From Cytophagales bacterium (GTDB lineage: Bacteria > Bacteroidota > Bacteroidia > Cytophagales > Spirosomataceae), in the NCBI GenBank assembly GCA_013298025.1, contig JAAFJE010000009.1, forward strand, positions 148,875 through 212,874: DNA of 64,000 nucleotides. Direction: 5' to 3'. Positions 7,144-15,696 of this stretch are shown one piece after another. The first letter of the stretch is position 1. Each line of letters opens with the position of its first letter. Below the pieces are notes generated by a model. It was given only the letters and a program-made list of their open reading frames with translations, did not search any database and was not told the DNA's origin. Position numbers and translations under genes: made by a program.

Positions 7144-10134
7144 CTAAAGCAAAGCTTCCCATAAAATTTCTACAGGGTGTTGTGCCTTTCTTCCTGTGCC
7201 ATCTTTGATTTGATGCCTGCAACTGGTACCTGGTGCGGCAATCAATACGCTTTCATCTTGCTGACGAATGGTTGGAAAAAGCACCAATTCGCCAATTTGC
7301 ATAGAGGTTTCGTAATGCTCGGCTTCGTACCCAAACGAGCCTGCCATGCCACAACAGCCCGATGGAATGAGTTGCACATCGTAATGCTTGGGTAGCGATA
7401 AAAACTTTTTCGTAGGAACTAATGACGACAGGGCTTTTTGGTGGCAATGCCCGTGTAGCTTGATGAGCTTTGGCTCACTGCTAAAGTCGCTTGATTGTAC
7501 TTGCTTTTTATCGACCAAATCGCCCAAAAATTCATCTAACAAAAAGCTGTGCTGTGCTACTAACTGTGCTTTTTCTTGCCACTCGACTGGTACTAAATCG
7601 AGGTATTCGTCACGTAAAGTTAAAATAGCCGAGGGCTCGATGCCTACAATAGGATAGGGGGCTTCTGCCAATAATTCACTCCAAATCGTTACATTTTGCT
7701 GGGCAATGCGTTGGGCTTCTTTGATAAGCCCTTTAGAAAGATACGTTCGCCCGCTTTCTAAATGCTGAGGCATCAGTACTTCAAAACCTAGGGATTCGAG
7801 TAACCAAATGGCTTTTTGTCCGACAACTAAGTCGTTGTAATTGGTAAATTCATCACAGAATAAATACACTTTTCCTTGTCGAGGAAGGTAGGTTTTTTTG
7901 CCAAGTTGTTGAAAATAATTAGCCGAAAAACGATTCTTTTGCTGATGATACCATTGTTGTAGTGTTGTTTTACTAAGTGTTGGCAACGAACGTTCAGGAG
8001 CAAAACCAATGACTTGTTTAATCCATTTACTTGTTACACCATTGGTCGCCACCCAATTGTATATACTTGGGGCAAGCATTCCCCAGCGTTGCGACTGGGT
8101 AAAGTTTCCAATGATTTTAGTACGAAATGGCACGCCATGTTTGTCGTAGTATTGCTGTAAAAACTCTCCTTTCATCTTGGCAATATCAACTTGTGAAGGA
8201 CATTCCGCTTTACAGGCTTTACACGACAAGCATAAATCCATCACTTCTTTGATTTCTTCTTTGGCGAGTCGGTCGGGCGTATCAGATTGCGTCAAAAATT
8301 GTCTTAATATATTGGCTCTTGCACGGGTTGTATCTTTTTCTTGGCGGGTTGCCATGTAGCTTGGGCACATGGTTCCGCCAGACACATGGGTTTTTCGGCA
8401 ATCGCCTGAGCCAGAGCATTTTTCCGCCAAACGCAACATGCTTTCTTGCTTGTCGAAATTGTACGTTGTGGTAATAGGCGTAACTGTCTGGTCGGCTTTG
8501 TACCGCAAGAAAGCATTCATCGGAGGCGTATCTACAATTTTATGTGCATTGAAAATACGTTTAGGGTCGAAAATATGTTTGATTTCTTGGAAAAGTTGGT
8601 ACATCTGTTGCCCCATCATCATCGGGATAAATTCGCCTCGCAGCCTTCCGTCGCCATGCTCGCCACTAAGCGACCCTCCAAACGATTTGACCAACGTTGC
8701 CGTTTCTGCCAATACCGTGCGGAATAGCTGTTGTCCTTCGCTGGTTTTGAGGTTAATCATGGGCTCTACGTGTAGCTCGCCTGCTCCTGCATGGGCATAA
8801 TACGAAGCGTGTAGTTGGTGTTTGGCAAGAATTTTTTCTAGTCCTTCTACATACGCTGGTAAATCTTCGGGCAGTACGGCACAATCTTCGATGAGGTTGA
8901 CGGGCTGGGTATCGCCAGGCAAATTGCGGATAAGTCCCAAGCCTGCCTTCCGAACGTCCCATGCTGGTTTGGTGGCTGCTCCTCGCACAATCGGATAGGC
9001 ATAGCCAAGCTTTGCCGCTTGCAACTCTGCAATAATAGCTTGGGCTTTAGGAGTAATATTTTCCTGTGAATCATCCATCAACTCTACCATTAAAATAGCG
9101 GCTGGGTCGCCTTCGATAAAAAAGCGTGTTTTGTCGTATTCTGGATGCCCCTTGGTAAAATCTAAAATATATTTATCGACCAATTCCGATGCCATAGGTC
9201 GATGTGCAAGGGCGATAAGATTGGCTTGCATGGCTTCCTGTATGCTATTGCAATGAATACAAATCAAGGCCGATTCTTGCGGAGGCAAGGGCAATAATTG
9301 CAATGTTGCTTCTGTAACAAACGCCAAAGTGCCTTCCGAGCCTGCCAACAAACGACACATATTGAATGGCTGGGTGCTATCGGGATTGAAAATGAGGTTG
9401 TCGCTGAGGAGGTCTAGGGCATAGCCTGTATTGCGACGGGTAAGGGCTTTTTTCGGAAAAGATTTTTCTATTTGTTCTTGTACAAAAGGATTATTTAAGG
9501 CACGATGTACATCTCTGTAAATTTGTCCTTCGGTGTTTTGCAAACGAGCTTTCTCGTAAAAAGCCGTTTTGTCGAGGGCTGTAAAGACCGCTTCCGAACC
9601 ATCGTGTAGCAGGACTTTGGCTTCGAGGAGGTGGTCACGGGTTGTGCCCCACACAATCGAATGCAAGCCACAAGAGTTATTGCCAATCATACCGCCAATC
9701 ATGGCACGGCTGGCAGTAGATGTTTCGGGGCCAAACAATAAGCCGTAGGGTTTGAGCCAAGCGTTTAAATCATCTCTAATTACGCCCGGTTGCACACGCA
9801 CCCAACGTTCTTCAACGTTTAGTTCAAGAATACCTGTCATGTAGGTAGAAATATCCACTACAATTCCTTTTCCCACCACTTGACCAGCCAACGAAGTACC
9901 TGCCGAACGAGGAATAAGCGTAATGCCAAATTGCCCTGCGAGTTTGATGAGCTTTTGAATATCTTGCACATTACGAGGCATAGCCACCGCCAAAGGTTTT
10001 TCTTGATAAACCGAGGCATCGGTTGCATAAATTACCTTTTGTGCTTGGTGGGCTGGCGTATGATTGTAGTACAGTTCACCTGCAAAATCTTGTTGTAATG
10101 CTTCAAAGTCGGAAATGGAGATTCTTTTTGCCAT
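7144..10134 (-). CDS. FAD- and Fe-S-containing oxidoreductase, YdiJ-like (D-2-hydroxyacid dehydrogenase type)
   Basis: A large flavo-iron-sulfur dehydrogenase fusing a D-lactate/glycolate-oxidase-like half with a GlpC-like half. Residues about 45-190 form the PCMH-type FAD-binding domain (IPRSAGTSLAGQ, then MIGNNSCGLHSI), and residues 250-540 the FAD-linked oxidase C-terminal domain (SGEHGDGRLRG). Residues 573-600 and 635-645 carry the ferredoxin-type cysteines (CSGSGDC, CLSCKACKAEC). The C-terminal third has cysteine-rich CCG-type motifs (GHCHQKAL, PSGCCGMAGSFG). Length (996 aa) and order match E. coli YdiJ, described as a D-2-hydroxyglutarate dehydrogenase; D-lactate is the other plausible substrate. 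Electrons probably pass to quinone or another carrier at the membrane. It forms a single-gene unit. Confidence 0.9.
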   Translation of the reverse strand: MAKRISISDFEALQQDFAGELYYNHTPAHQAQKVIYATDASVYQEKPLAVAMPRNVQDIQKLIKLAGQFGITLIPRSAGTSLAGQVVGKGIVVDISTYMTGILELNVEERWVRVQPGVIRDDLNAWLKPYGLLFGPETSTASRAMIGGMIGNNSCGLHSIVWGTTRDHLLEAKVLLHDGSEAVFTALDKTAFYEKARLQNTEGQIYRDVHRALNNPFVQEQIEKSFPKKALTRRNTGYALDLLSDNLIFNPDSTQPFNMCRLLAGSEGTLAFVTEATLQLLPLPPQESALICIHCNSIQEAMQANLIALAHRPMASELVDKYILDFTKGHPEYDKTRFFIEGDPAAILMVELMDDSQENITPKAQAIIAELQAAKLGYAYPIVRGAATKPAWDVRKAGLGLIRNLPGDTQPVNLIEDCAVLPEDLPAYVEGLEKILAKHQLHASYYAHAGAGELHVEPMINLKTSEGQQLFRTVLAETATLVKSFGGSLSGEHGDGRLRGEFIPMMMGQQMYQLFQEIKHIFDPKRIFNAHKIVDTPPMNAFLRYKADQTVTPITTTYNFDKQESMLRLAEKCSGSGDCRKTHVSGGTMCPSYMATRQEKDTTRARANILRQFLTQSDTPDRLAKEEIKEVMDLCLSCKACKAECPSQVDIAKMKGEFLQQYYDKHGVPFRTKIIGNFTQSQRWGMLAPSIYNWVATNGVTSKWIKQVIGFAPERSLPTLSKTTLQQWYHQQKNRFSANYFQQLGKKTYLPRQGKVYLFCDEFTNYNDLVVGQKAIWLLESLGFEVLMPQHLESGRTYLSKGLIKEAQRIAQQNVTIWSELLAEAPYPIVGIEPSAILTLRDEYLDLVPVEWQEKAQLVAQHSFLLDEFLGDLVDKKQVQSSDFSSEPKLIKLHGHCHQKALSSLVPTKKFLSLPKHYDVQLIPSGCCGMAGSFGYEAEHYETSMQIGELVLFPTIRQQDESVLIAAPGTSCRHQIKDGTGRKAQHPVEILWEALL

Positions 10135-10174
10135 AAAATGCTGCTAAAAATATGCCGTAGGCGATTGTGTCGCT

Positions 10175-10208
10175 CAAAATTACACTTTCGCTTTTTTGTT
10201 ATCTACAA
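10175..10208 (-). promoter_or_regulatory. Possible promoter of the YdiJ-like gene
   Basis: On the minus strand TAATTTTG (10175-10182) fits the -7 element, with a TTG (10206-10208) 23 bases upstream, a little further than usual. The start codon would follow after a leader of about 35 bases. Confidence 0.35.
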
Positions 10209-10341
10209 TTAAAGTAAAGAAATGATAACAATCATCAATCTTATTCAACAAAAGTGCCTGAGCCAAACAATATACTCAGAGCCAATCCTAAGCCTATTTT
10301 GCCATTCATGCCAAAGAAATAGAGGCTTGGTCATTTACTCT

Positions 10342-10372
10342 TTTGTTTTGCTCTCAACGACTTGTAAATTTA
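10342..10372 (+). promoter_or_regulatory. Promoter of the MacB-like permease gene
   Basis: TTTG (10342-10345), a 19-base spacer and TAAATTTA (10365-10372, one mismatch to TAnnTTTG). Transcription would start near 10379, which rules out the longer reading from 10343 and supports ATG 10403. Confidence 0.5.
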
Positions 10373-10402
10373 ATGTTGGTAGCATTGTCAATTCCTGAAA
10401 AT

Positions 10403-11644
10403 ATGAAGTTTCTTCGACAAATTTTTGAAAGTTTTCGTTTTGCCTCAGAAGCATTACGCACCAACCTTATGCGTACCACCCTCTCGCTTTTGGGTGTAAC
10501 CGTTGGGATTTTTTCTATCGTAGCCGTTTTTACGGTAGTCGATTCGATGAATATGAACATCAAAAGCCAAATCGATTCTTTTGGCAAAGGGGTTGTGTAT
10601 GTAGGCAAATGGCCTTGGATTATGAGCAATAATTATCCTTGGTGGAAATACATCAATCGCCCTAAAATGAAATACCGTGAATACCAATATTTGAAAGATA
10701 ATTTAGAAAATGCCCAAGCTGTAGCCATCATCGACGGCCGTATGACTACCCTCAAAAATGCCAACAATAGCATGGAAACTCGTATGCTTGGGGTGAGCTA
10801 CGACTACAATATAATTTCGGATGTACCCATTGAGCAGGGGCGTTATTTTACGCCAGCAGAAGCCGAAAACTCAGCTTTTTCGGTGATATTGGGGGCAAAA
10901 GTAAAAGAAGCTTTATTTCCTAACCGAGCCGATGTATTGGGCGAAATCATTAAAATTAATGGCATCAAATTTAAAGTCATTGGCTCAATGAAGCTCAAAG
11001 GCGAAGATTTGATTAGCTTGGGCGGCTCGCCCGACGACAGAGCCTATATTCCTTATACCACCTATGCCAAAGTGTTTCAGCTAGACGAGCCAGAGCCAGA
11101 TGTAGCCGTAAAAGCCTACGATTGGGATGCTGGCCAAGAAACTATAGAAGGCGAAGTAACGGGGTTGATGCGTGCCAAAAGAGGCTTGAAACCTACCCAA
11201 GAAGAAAACTTCTCGATTAATAGACTCGACGGGGCTGTTAAGTTTTTTGATAGTATTTTTGCTCAAATGAATATTGGAGGCTTTTTTATTGCGATGTTTT
11301 CGTTGTTGGTGGGAGGCTTTGGCATTGCCAATATCATGTTTGTTTCTGTAAAAGAACGCACCAATATCATTGGGATTCAAAAATCGCTAGGGGCTAAAAA
11401 TTACTTTATTTTGTTTCAGTTTTTGTTTGAATCGGTATTGCTCAGTCTGATTGGAGGAGGCGTAGGTATTCTGATTGTATGGTTGATTTCTTTTGTGCCA
11501 TTGGGGGCATTAACCTTGACGCTCACGTTTAAAAATATTTTCTGGGGCTTGTTTACATCTTCTATAATAGGCGTGCTTTCGGGCATTATTCCTGCGTGGG
11601 CGGCGGCTCGTTTAGACCCCGTCATTGCCATTCGGGCAAAATAG
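10403..11644 (+). CDS. ABC transporter permease, MacB/FtsX type
   Basis: An inner-membrane permease of the MacB/FtsX (type VII ABC) group, which couples ATP hydrolysis by a separate ATPase to mechanical work or export in the periplasm. It has an N-terminal membrane helix (about residues 20-45, LSLLGVTVGIFSIVAVF), then a periplasmic MacB-like core domain (residues 50-250), then three C-terminal helices (about 275-305, 325-350, 370-400) forming the FtsX domain, ending with the typical PAWAAARLDPVIAIRAK. I start it at ATG 10403 (MKFLRQIF) and not upstream because the frame above overlaps the predicted promoter. The protein is then 413 residues. No ATPase or MFP partner is adjacent, so its substrate is unknown. 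Confidence 0.88.
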   Translation: MKFLRQIFESFRFASEALRTNLMRTTLSLLGVTVGIFSIVAVFTVVDSMNMNIKSQIDSFGKGVVYVGKWPWIMSNNYPWWKYINRPKMKYREYQYLKDNLENAQAVAIIDGRMTTLKNANNSMETRMLGVSYDYNIISDVPIEQGRYFTPAEAENSAFSVILGAKVKEALFPNRADVLGEIIKINGIKFKVIGSMKLKGEDLISLGGSPDDRAYIPYTTYAKVFQLDEPEPDVAVKAYDWDAGQETIEGEVTGLMRAKRGLKPTQEENFSINRLDGAVKFFDSIFAQMNIGGFFIAMFSLLVGGFGIANIMFVSVKERTNIIGIQKSLGAKNYFILFQFLFESVLLSLIGGGVGILIVWLISFVPLGALTLTLTFKNIFWGLFTSSIIGVLSGIIPAWAAARLDPVIAIRAK

Positions 11645-11765
11645 TTGCATTGAAGCAATGCGAATGCTTATGGCATTATAGGTTTATTTTTAATTTATAC
11701 GATTAAATTTTGTTCTTTTGTTTAAAGTTTTTAGTTTACATCAAAACTAAACATCGAAGACTTTT

Positions 11766-12185
11766 ATGGCATATAACAACTATGTAGAAGCTACCAGAAG
11801 TATTGCAGCTTCTTTTTTGAGGAAACTTATCATTGGTGTCGTGGTACTTATTGTATTGACTATTGTGGCTACTTTTATTTCTACCCAAGTTCCTTATTCA
11901 GAAGGAGATAGGGCTGGTGTAGTGTCGAAATTTTCTACGAAAGGAGTCATGTTTAAAACCAACGAAGGAGAACTAAACGTAGGAGCACAAGGACAAGTAG
12001 GGAATATGGTCAACAATACATGGGCTTTTACCGTAAGCGACGATTATCCGGACGTTTCGCAAAAACTCAAAGATGCCTTGCTTTCAGGCAAGCGGGTGCG
12101 TTTGCATTACGAACAACCCTATTTGAAGTTTTGGTGGATGGGCGATACTGAATATTTTGTTACACAAGTTGATTTTGCTCAGTAA
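11766..12185 (+). CDS. Small membrane-anchored protein of unknown function
   Basis: A 139-residue protein with one N-terminal transmembrane helix (residues about 18-42, LRKLIIGVVVLIVLTIVATF region) and a soluble C-terminal domain probably exposed to the periplasm, containing GDRAGVVSKFSTKG and LHYEQPYLKFWWMGDTEY. I recall similar proteins in many Bacteroidota, sometimes mislabelled 6-phosphogluconate dehydrogenase; nothing here resembles that enzyme. It stands alone, 121 bases after the permease gene. The function is unknown. Confidence 0.75.
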   Translation: MAYNNYVEATRSIAASFLRKLIIGVVVLIVLTIVATFISTQVPYSEGDRAGVVSKFSTKGVMFKTNEGELNVGAQGQVGNMVNNTWAFTVSDDYPDVSQKLKDALLSGKRVRLHYEQPYLKFWWMGDTEYFVTQVDFAQ

Positions 12186-12275
12186 GACATAGACCATTAA
12201 AAATGAACTTATTAGACCAAAGCATGAGGTTTATTTGTACATTTGTTATACAAGAAATTGATAGCAAACGATAAG

Positions 12276-13100
12276 ATGAAAGCAAAATATGTAAACCCGT
12301 TTACAGATTTCGGTTTTAAAAAAATATTTGGTGAAGAAGCTAGTAAACCATTACTTATTGACTTCTTGAACGCTCTATTACCTCATGCCGATAAAATTAT
12401 TGACTTAACTTTTAAAAATAACGAACAGTTAGGACAAACTGACCTAGATAGAAAAGCAATCTATGATATTTACTGCGAGAACGAAAAAAATGAAAAATTT
12501 ATCGTTGAACTGCAAAAGGCAAAGCAGAATTATTTTAAAGAAAGAACCATTTATTATTCGACTTTCCCAATTCGAGAACAAGCCGAAAAAGGCGAATGGA
12601 ATTATAAGTTGAAAGCAGTATATTGTATCGGAATTTTAGATTTTACATTTAATGATTACGAATCTGAGCTAGAAAAAAGTGATGTTGTTCATACAATCAA
12701 ACTAAAAAATCAACACGGTAAAACTTTTTACGATAAGCTGACTTTTATCTATCTTGAAATGCCTAATTTCAAGACAGCAGAAAGTCAACTTTCCACTCGG
12801 TTAGACCAATGGTTGTACTTTATAAAACATTTGGAAGACTTCCAGACAATTCCAGCCATATTTTCAGATGAGGTCTTTAGTCAAGCTTTTGCAAAAGCAG
12901 AGCTCGCTAAATTTGGACAATTAGAGCTTGCGAACTACGAGAATAGTTTGAAAACCTACAGAGATTTGAAAGGTGTTATTGATACCGCCTTTGATGAGGG
13001 AAAACTTGAAATGATTCGAGCTTTTAAAAAAGCAGGGGCTTCAATAGAGACCATAATTCAAGCAACAGGATTATCGAAAGAAGAAATTGAGAGACTATAA
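12276..13100 (+). CDS. Rpn-family PD-(D/E)XK nuclease (transposase-like)
   Basis: A member of the Rpn / PD-(D/E)XK nuclease family transposase group, whose E. coli members (RpnA-E) are DNA endonucleases promoting recombination. It shows the family start (YVNPFTDFGFKKIFG), the nuclease core YDIYCEN...KFIVELQKAKQ (Asp, then Glu-x-Gln-x-x-Lys), REQAEKGEWNYKLKAVY, and the family's C-terminal hinge EMIRAFKKAGASIETII...GLSKEEIERL. ATG 12276 is chosen because the frame upstream only offers a TTG lying inside TACATTTG (12238-12245), itself a good -7 promoter element. No terminal repeats are seen, so it is not a complete transposon. Recent reports that some Rpn proteins act in phage defence make the role open. 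Confidence 0.88.
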   Translation: MKAKYVNPFTDFGFKKIFGEEASKPLLIDFLNALLPHADKIIDLTFKNNEQLGQTDLDRKAIYDIYCENEKNEKFIVELQKAKQNYFKERTIYYSTFPIREQAEKGEWNYKLKAVYCIGILDFTFNDYESELEKSDVVHTIKLKNQHGKTFYDKLTFIYLEMPNFKTAESQLSTRLDQWLYFIKHLEDFQTIPAIFSDEVFSQAFAKAELAKFGQLELANYENSLKTYRDLKGVIDTAFDEGKLEMIRAFKKAGASIETIIQATGLSKEEIERL

Positions 13101-13161
13101 AGGTGTTGATTGTTTAAGTATTGATAATCCAGTGTTCGTAATTATAACCAGAATAACTTGT

Positions 13162-13194
13162 AAAAAGCGGTGAAGATAGCCTTCACCGCTTTTT
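13162..13194. terminator. Bidirectional terminator between rpn-like gene and mdh
   Basis: A perfect 14-bp stem, AAAAAGCGGTGAAG with CTTCACCGCTTTTT, with a 5-base loop, between two convergent stop codons. Confidence 0.92.
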
Positions 13195-13207
13195 TGTTGT
13201 TTATCAC

Positions 13208-14146
13208 TTATAAAGAAAGCGTAGCAAGTACATTGTTCATGTTACGCACGGCATCGGCCGATTTGCTAAATAACGCTTGTTCTTCTTCGTTGAGTTTGTA
13301 ATCAATGATGCTTTCCCAGCCTGTTTTTCCTAACACTACAGGAACGCCCAAACAAATATCCGATTGACCATACTCGCCTTCCAAAAGTACCGAGCATGGA
13401 ATAACACGTTTTTCATCTCTGATAATCGACTCTACAACCGCTGCCGAAGCCGCTCCTGGGGCATACCAAGCCGATGTACCCAACAAGCCTGTGAGGGTTG
13501 CACCACCAACCATTGTATCGGCAGCAACTTTATTGAGGGTTTCGGCATCGAGGTAATTGCTCACTGGTGTGCCGTTCCAAGTGGCAAGGCGTTTAAGCGG
13601 AATCATGGTGGTATCGCCGTGGCCACCAATCACGGTAGCGTGCAAATCGTTTGGCGATACATTCATGGCCAACGATAAATAGCATTTGAAGCGAGCCGAG
13701 TCTAAAGCACCGCCCATGCCAATGATACGGTTTTTGGGTAAGCCCGAAGCCTTGAGTGCCAAGTAGGTCATGGTATCCATAGGGTTCGATACAATCACAA
13801 AAATGGCATCTGGCGAATATTGCAAAATGTTGTCAACCACCGATTTTACAATCCCCGCATTGACCCCAATCAACTCTTCACGTGTCATGCCGGGTTTACG
13901 AGGTAGCCCCGATGTAATCACTACAACGTCGGAATTGGCTGTTTTGGCATAGTCGTTTGTAACGCCTGTGAGGGTGGTGTCCCAGCCCAATAAAGCGGCT
14001 GTTTGGAACATATCCAAGGCTTTTCCTTCGGCAAAACCTTGTTTGATGTCGAGCAATACTACTTCAGAGGCTAATTCTTTGCGTGCGATATTGTCGGCTG
14101 TTGTAGCTCCTACTGCTCCTGCACCTACGACGGTTATTTTAGACAT
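13208..14146 (-). CDS. mdh: Malate dehydrogenase
   Basis: NAD-dependent malate dehydrogenase of the citric acid cycle, interconverting malate and oxaloacetate in the cytoplasm. It belongs to the LDH-like MDH group. Residues 7-13 (GAGAVGA) are the Rossmann glycine motif, Asp33 fits NAD binding, and the substrate-specificity loop reads LPRKPGM with Arg83, which favours dicarboxylic acids (lactate enzymes carry Gln there). Asn121, Arg152 and the proton-relay His176 in GGHGDTT are present. At 312 residues it has the standard family length. It is monocistronic, with its own promoter and a terminator shared with its convergent neighbour. Confidence 0.96.
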   Translation of the reverse strand: MSKITVVGAGAVGATTADNIARKELASEVVLLDIKQGFAEGKALDMFQTAALLGWDTTLTGVTNDYAKTANSDVVVITSGLPRKPGMTREELIGVNAGIVKSVVDNILQYSPDAIFVIVSNPMDTMTYLALKASGLPKNRIIGMGGALDSARFKCYLSLAMNVSPNDLHATVIGGHGDTTMIPLKRLATWNGTPVSNYLDAETLNKVAADTMVGGATLTGLLGTSAWYAPGAASAAVVESIIRDEKRVIPCSVLLEGEYGQSDICLGVPVVLGKTGWESIIDYKLNEEEQALFSKSADAVRNMNNVLATLSL

Positions 14147-14282
14147 AGTGTTAATGTTTTTTGTGAAAAAATAGTAAACAATACATTACCCAATATGAAA
14201 GGCTGAAAGGTTTATGTCACAGTCACATAGAGTAAAGAGATTATGAAAGAACTAAAGGCTATCAACCTTTGTCGAGTTGATG

Positions 14283-14312
14283 CAAATGTAAGGCATTTAC
14301 TTATTCGTCAAA
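14283..14312 (-). promoter_or_regulatory. Promoter of mdh
   Basis: On the minus strand TTTG (14309-14312), 18 bases, then TACATTTG (14283-14290). The spacer is one base shorter than usual. The leader to the start codon would be about 130 bases. Confidence 0.55.
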
Positions 14313-14779
14313 CTGACCAAAACTAGATTTATTTTAATTTTTTATAAGAAAGTTGCTAAACTGTATATGTGCCAAACTTCGTTTGGAATAGGGCTGATGA
14401 ATGTTTATCAAACTTGTTTTAGTTCAATGATATGCCCTATTTTTCTTGCTATTATTCAACTTATGAGGCTTTTAGCCTATTATAAATGCTTGTTGAAAGA
14501 CAAAAATCGTGTGGAATAAAGTATCTTTTCATTAGCAAAATATACAAATGAAAGCACAAAAACGAATGCTATAAACGTTTTATGCTTGGGTTGCGAGTAG
14601 ATAAACCCGTTTTTGTCTTTCCATAGATAAGCAAAAGAATCGCCAATTTATGCGATTGGGTTTATAAAAACGTATATTTTCAGTAACTTTAATCGTCTTT
14701 TAACGAAAAACGTTTAAATCCGAAATCAAAGAAATTCCTTTGCACATTCCTAATTTGATATACACGAGCAATTAAAAAT
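14313..14779. other. Intergenic stretch without a recognisable gene
   Basis: About 470 A+T-rich bases between the divergent mdh and DUF1232 genes. No reading frame, RNA gene or strong repeat is recognisable. A short GGGTT/AACCC stem (14588-14608) followed by a T-rich run is too weak to call a terminator. TAATTTG near 14753 is one base short of a -7 element. Confidence 0.5.
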
Positions 14780-15235
14780 ATGAACGAGACGTTATTACAA
14801 AAAGTGTTGCAATCTGTCTTTTTTAAGAAAGCAACCGACAAAGCAGGCAAATACGTAGGAGGAGGCTTGGTGCTACTTGAATTGTTGCGAGAAGTACTTG
14901 TTAAAGTAAAAGCCGTGGCCGACAAAGAACAAAAAGGCGTAGCTACAGTGTTATCAGAAAAGCTCATGCTTTTGGTACGCATGGTGAAGGCGTATGCAGG
15001 TGGGCAATACAAAATTGTGCCTTGGGCTACCATACTCAAAATTGTGGCGGTGCTGATTTACTTCGTTTCTCCCTTTGATTTTATACCTGATATATTGCCC
15101 TTGGTTGGGCTCTCTGATGACCTCGCTTTGGTGATGTGGCTGTTCAGTTCATTGCATGAAGACATCGCCAATTTTGAAGCTTGGGAAAAAGGACAACTCT
15201 GGCAAGATAACGCTTCAAACATGATAGAATCGTAG
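14780..15235 (+). CDS. DUF1232 (YkvA-like) membrane protein
   Basis: A 151-residue protein carrying the DUF1232 signature in its second half: IPWAT-like start, then IYFVSPFDFIPDILPLVGLSDDLALV (about residues 92-120), the SP-DxIPD-x-G-DD core that defines this family. Two hydrophobic helices flank the motif, so it is probably an inner-membrane protein. The N-terminal half is basic and alpha-helical. The biochemical role of DUF1232 proteins is not known. It precedes tatA by 105 bases on the same strand and could be cotranscribed with it. Confidence 0.85.
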   Translation: MNETLLQKVLQSVFFKKATDKAGKYVGGGLVLLELLREVLVKVKAVADKEQKGVATVLSEKLMLLVRMVKAYAGGQYKIVPWATILKIVAVLIYFVSPFDFIPDILPLVGLSDDLALVMWLFSSLHEDIANFEAWEKGQLWQDNASNMIES

Positions 15236-15340
15236 TACGGTAGTTGGGGCTGTAGGGTTGTTTGGATAAAAAACAGAAGCTCAACAGCTAAATTCAAAAA
15301 TCATTAAGTATATTTACAAAAAATTTAACTCATTACGGAA

Positions 15341-15544
15341 ATGGAACTGACATCAATCTTACTATTTTTGAACAGTTTAGGTGGAGGCGAATTATTGTTG
15401 ATTGGCCTTGCTATTCTTTTATTCTTTGGAGGAAAGAAATTACCTGAATTGATGAAAGGCTTAGGTAAAGGACTCAAAGAATTTAAAGACGCTCAAAAAG
15501 ACGTACAAGAACAAATCACAAAAGGTTTGGATGATACAAAATAG
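15341..15544 (+). CDS. tatA: Sec-independent protein translocase subunit TatA/TatE
   Basis: A 67-residue TatA-family subunit, which polymerises in the inner membrane to pass folded twin-arginine substrates. It has one N-terminal transmembrane helix ([17 protein letters not shown]), the hinge [14 protein letters not shown] (FGPKKLPE in many relatives), and an amphipathic helix ([13 protein letters not shown]) with an acidic/basic tail. The size is normal for Bacteroidota TatA. TatB and TatC are not in the window. It ends at a clear terminator before gatA. Confidence 0.93.
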   Translation: MELTSILLFLNSLGGGELLLIGLAILLFFGGKKLPELMKGLGKGLKEFKDAQKDVQEQITKGLDDTK

Positions 15545-15617
15545 TTTGAGAATGGATTATATTCCTGAAAATAAGGCTCTATAGTTCCATTTTTAGCGTT
15601 TTCTAAGATACTGCATT

Positions 15618-15666
15618 GCATAGTCGAGCTTGTTTTTCAGCCTTGACTATGCTCTTGTTTTTTATA
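15618..15666 (+). terminator. Terminator after tatA
   Basis: GCATAGTCGAG (15618-15628) pairs with CTTGACTATGC (15642-15652), including one G-T pair, with a 13-base loop. TCTTGTTTTTTAT follows on the plus strand. Confidence 0.8.
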
Positions 15667-15696
15667 GTCTATTCATCATTAATTTAGCTGTTAGCC

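Noticed and set aside
10343..10402. Upstream extension of the permease gene to ATG/TTG 10343
   Set aside because: The extension lies over a promoter-like TTTG-N19-TAAATTTA; ATG 10403 gives the normal MacB-type N-terminus.
12243..12275. TTG start of the Rpn-type gene
   Set aside because: It falls inside TACATTTG, a -7 promoter box, and the added residues are not family-like.
12186..13207. Rpn-type gene as an insertion sequence
   Set aside because: No terminal inverted repeats or target-site duplications are seen around it.
14588..14620. Short hairpin with T-run as terminator or small RNA
   Set aside because: Only 5 bp of stem with a long loop, too weak to support.
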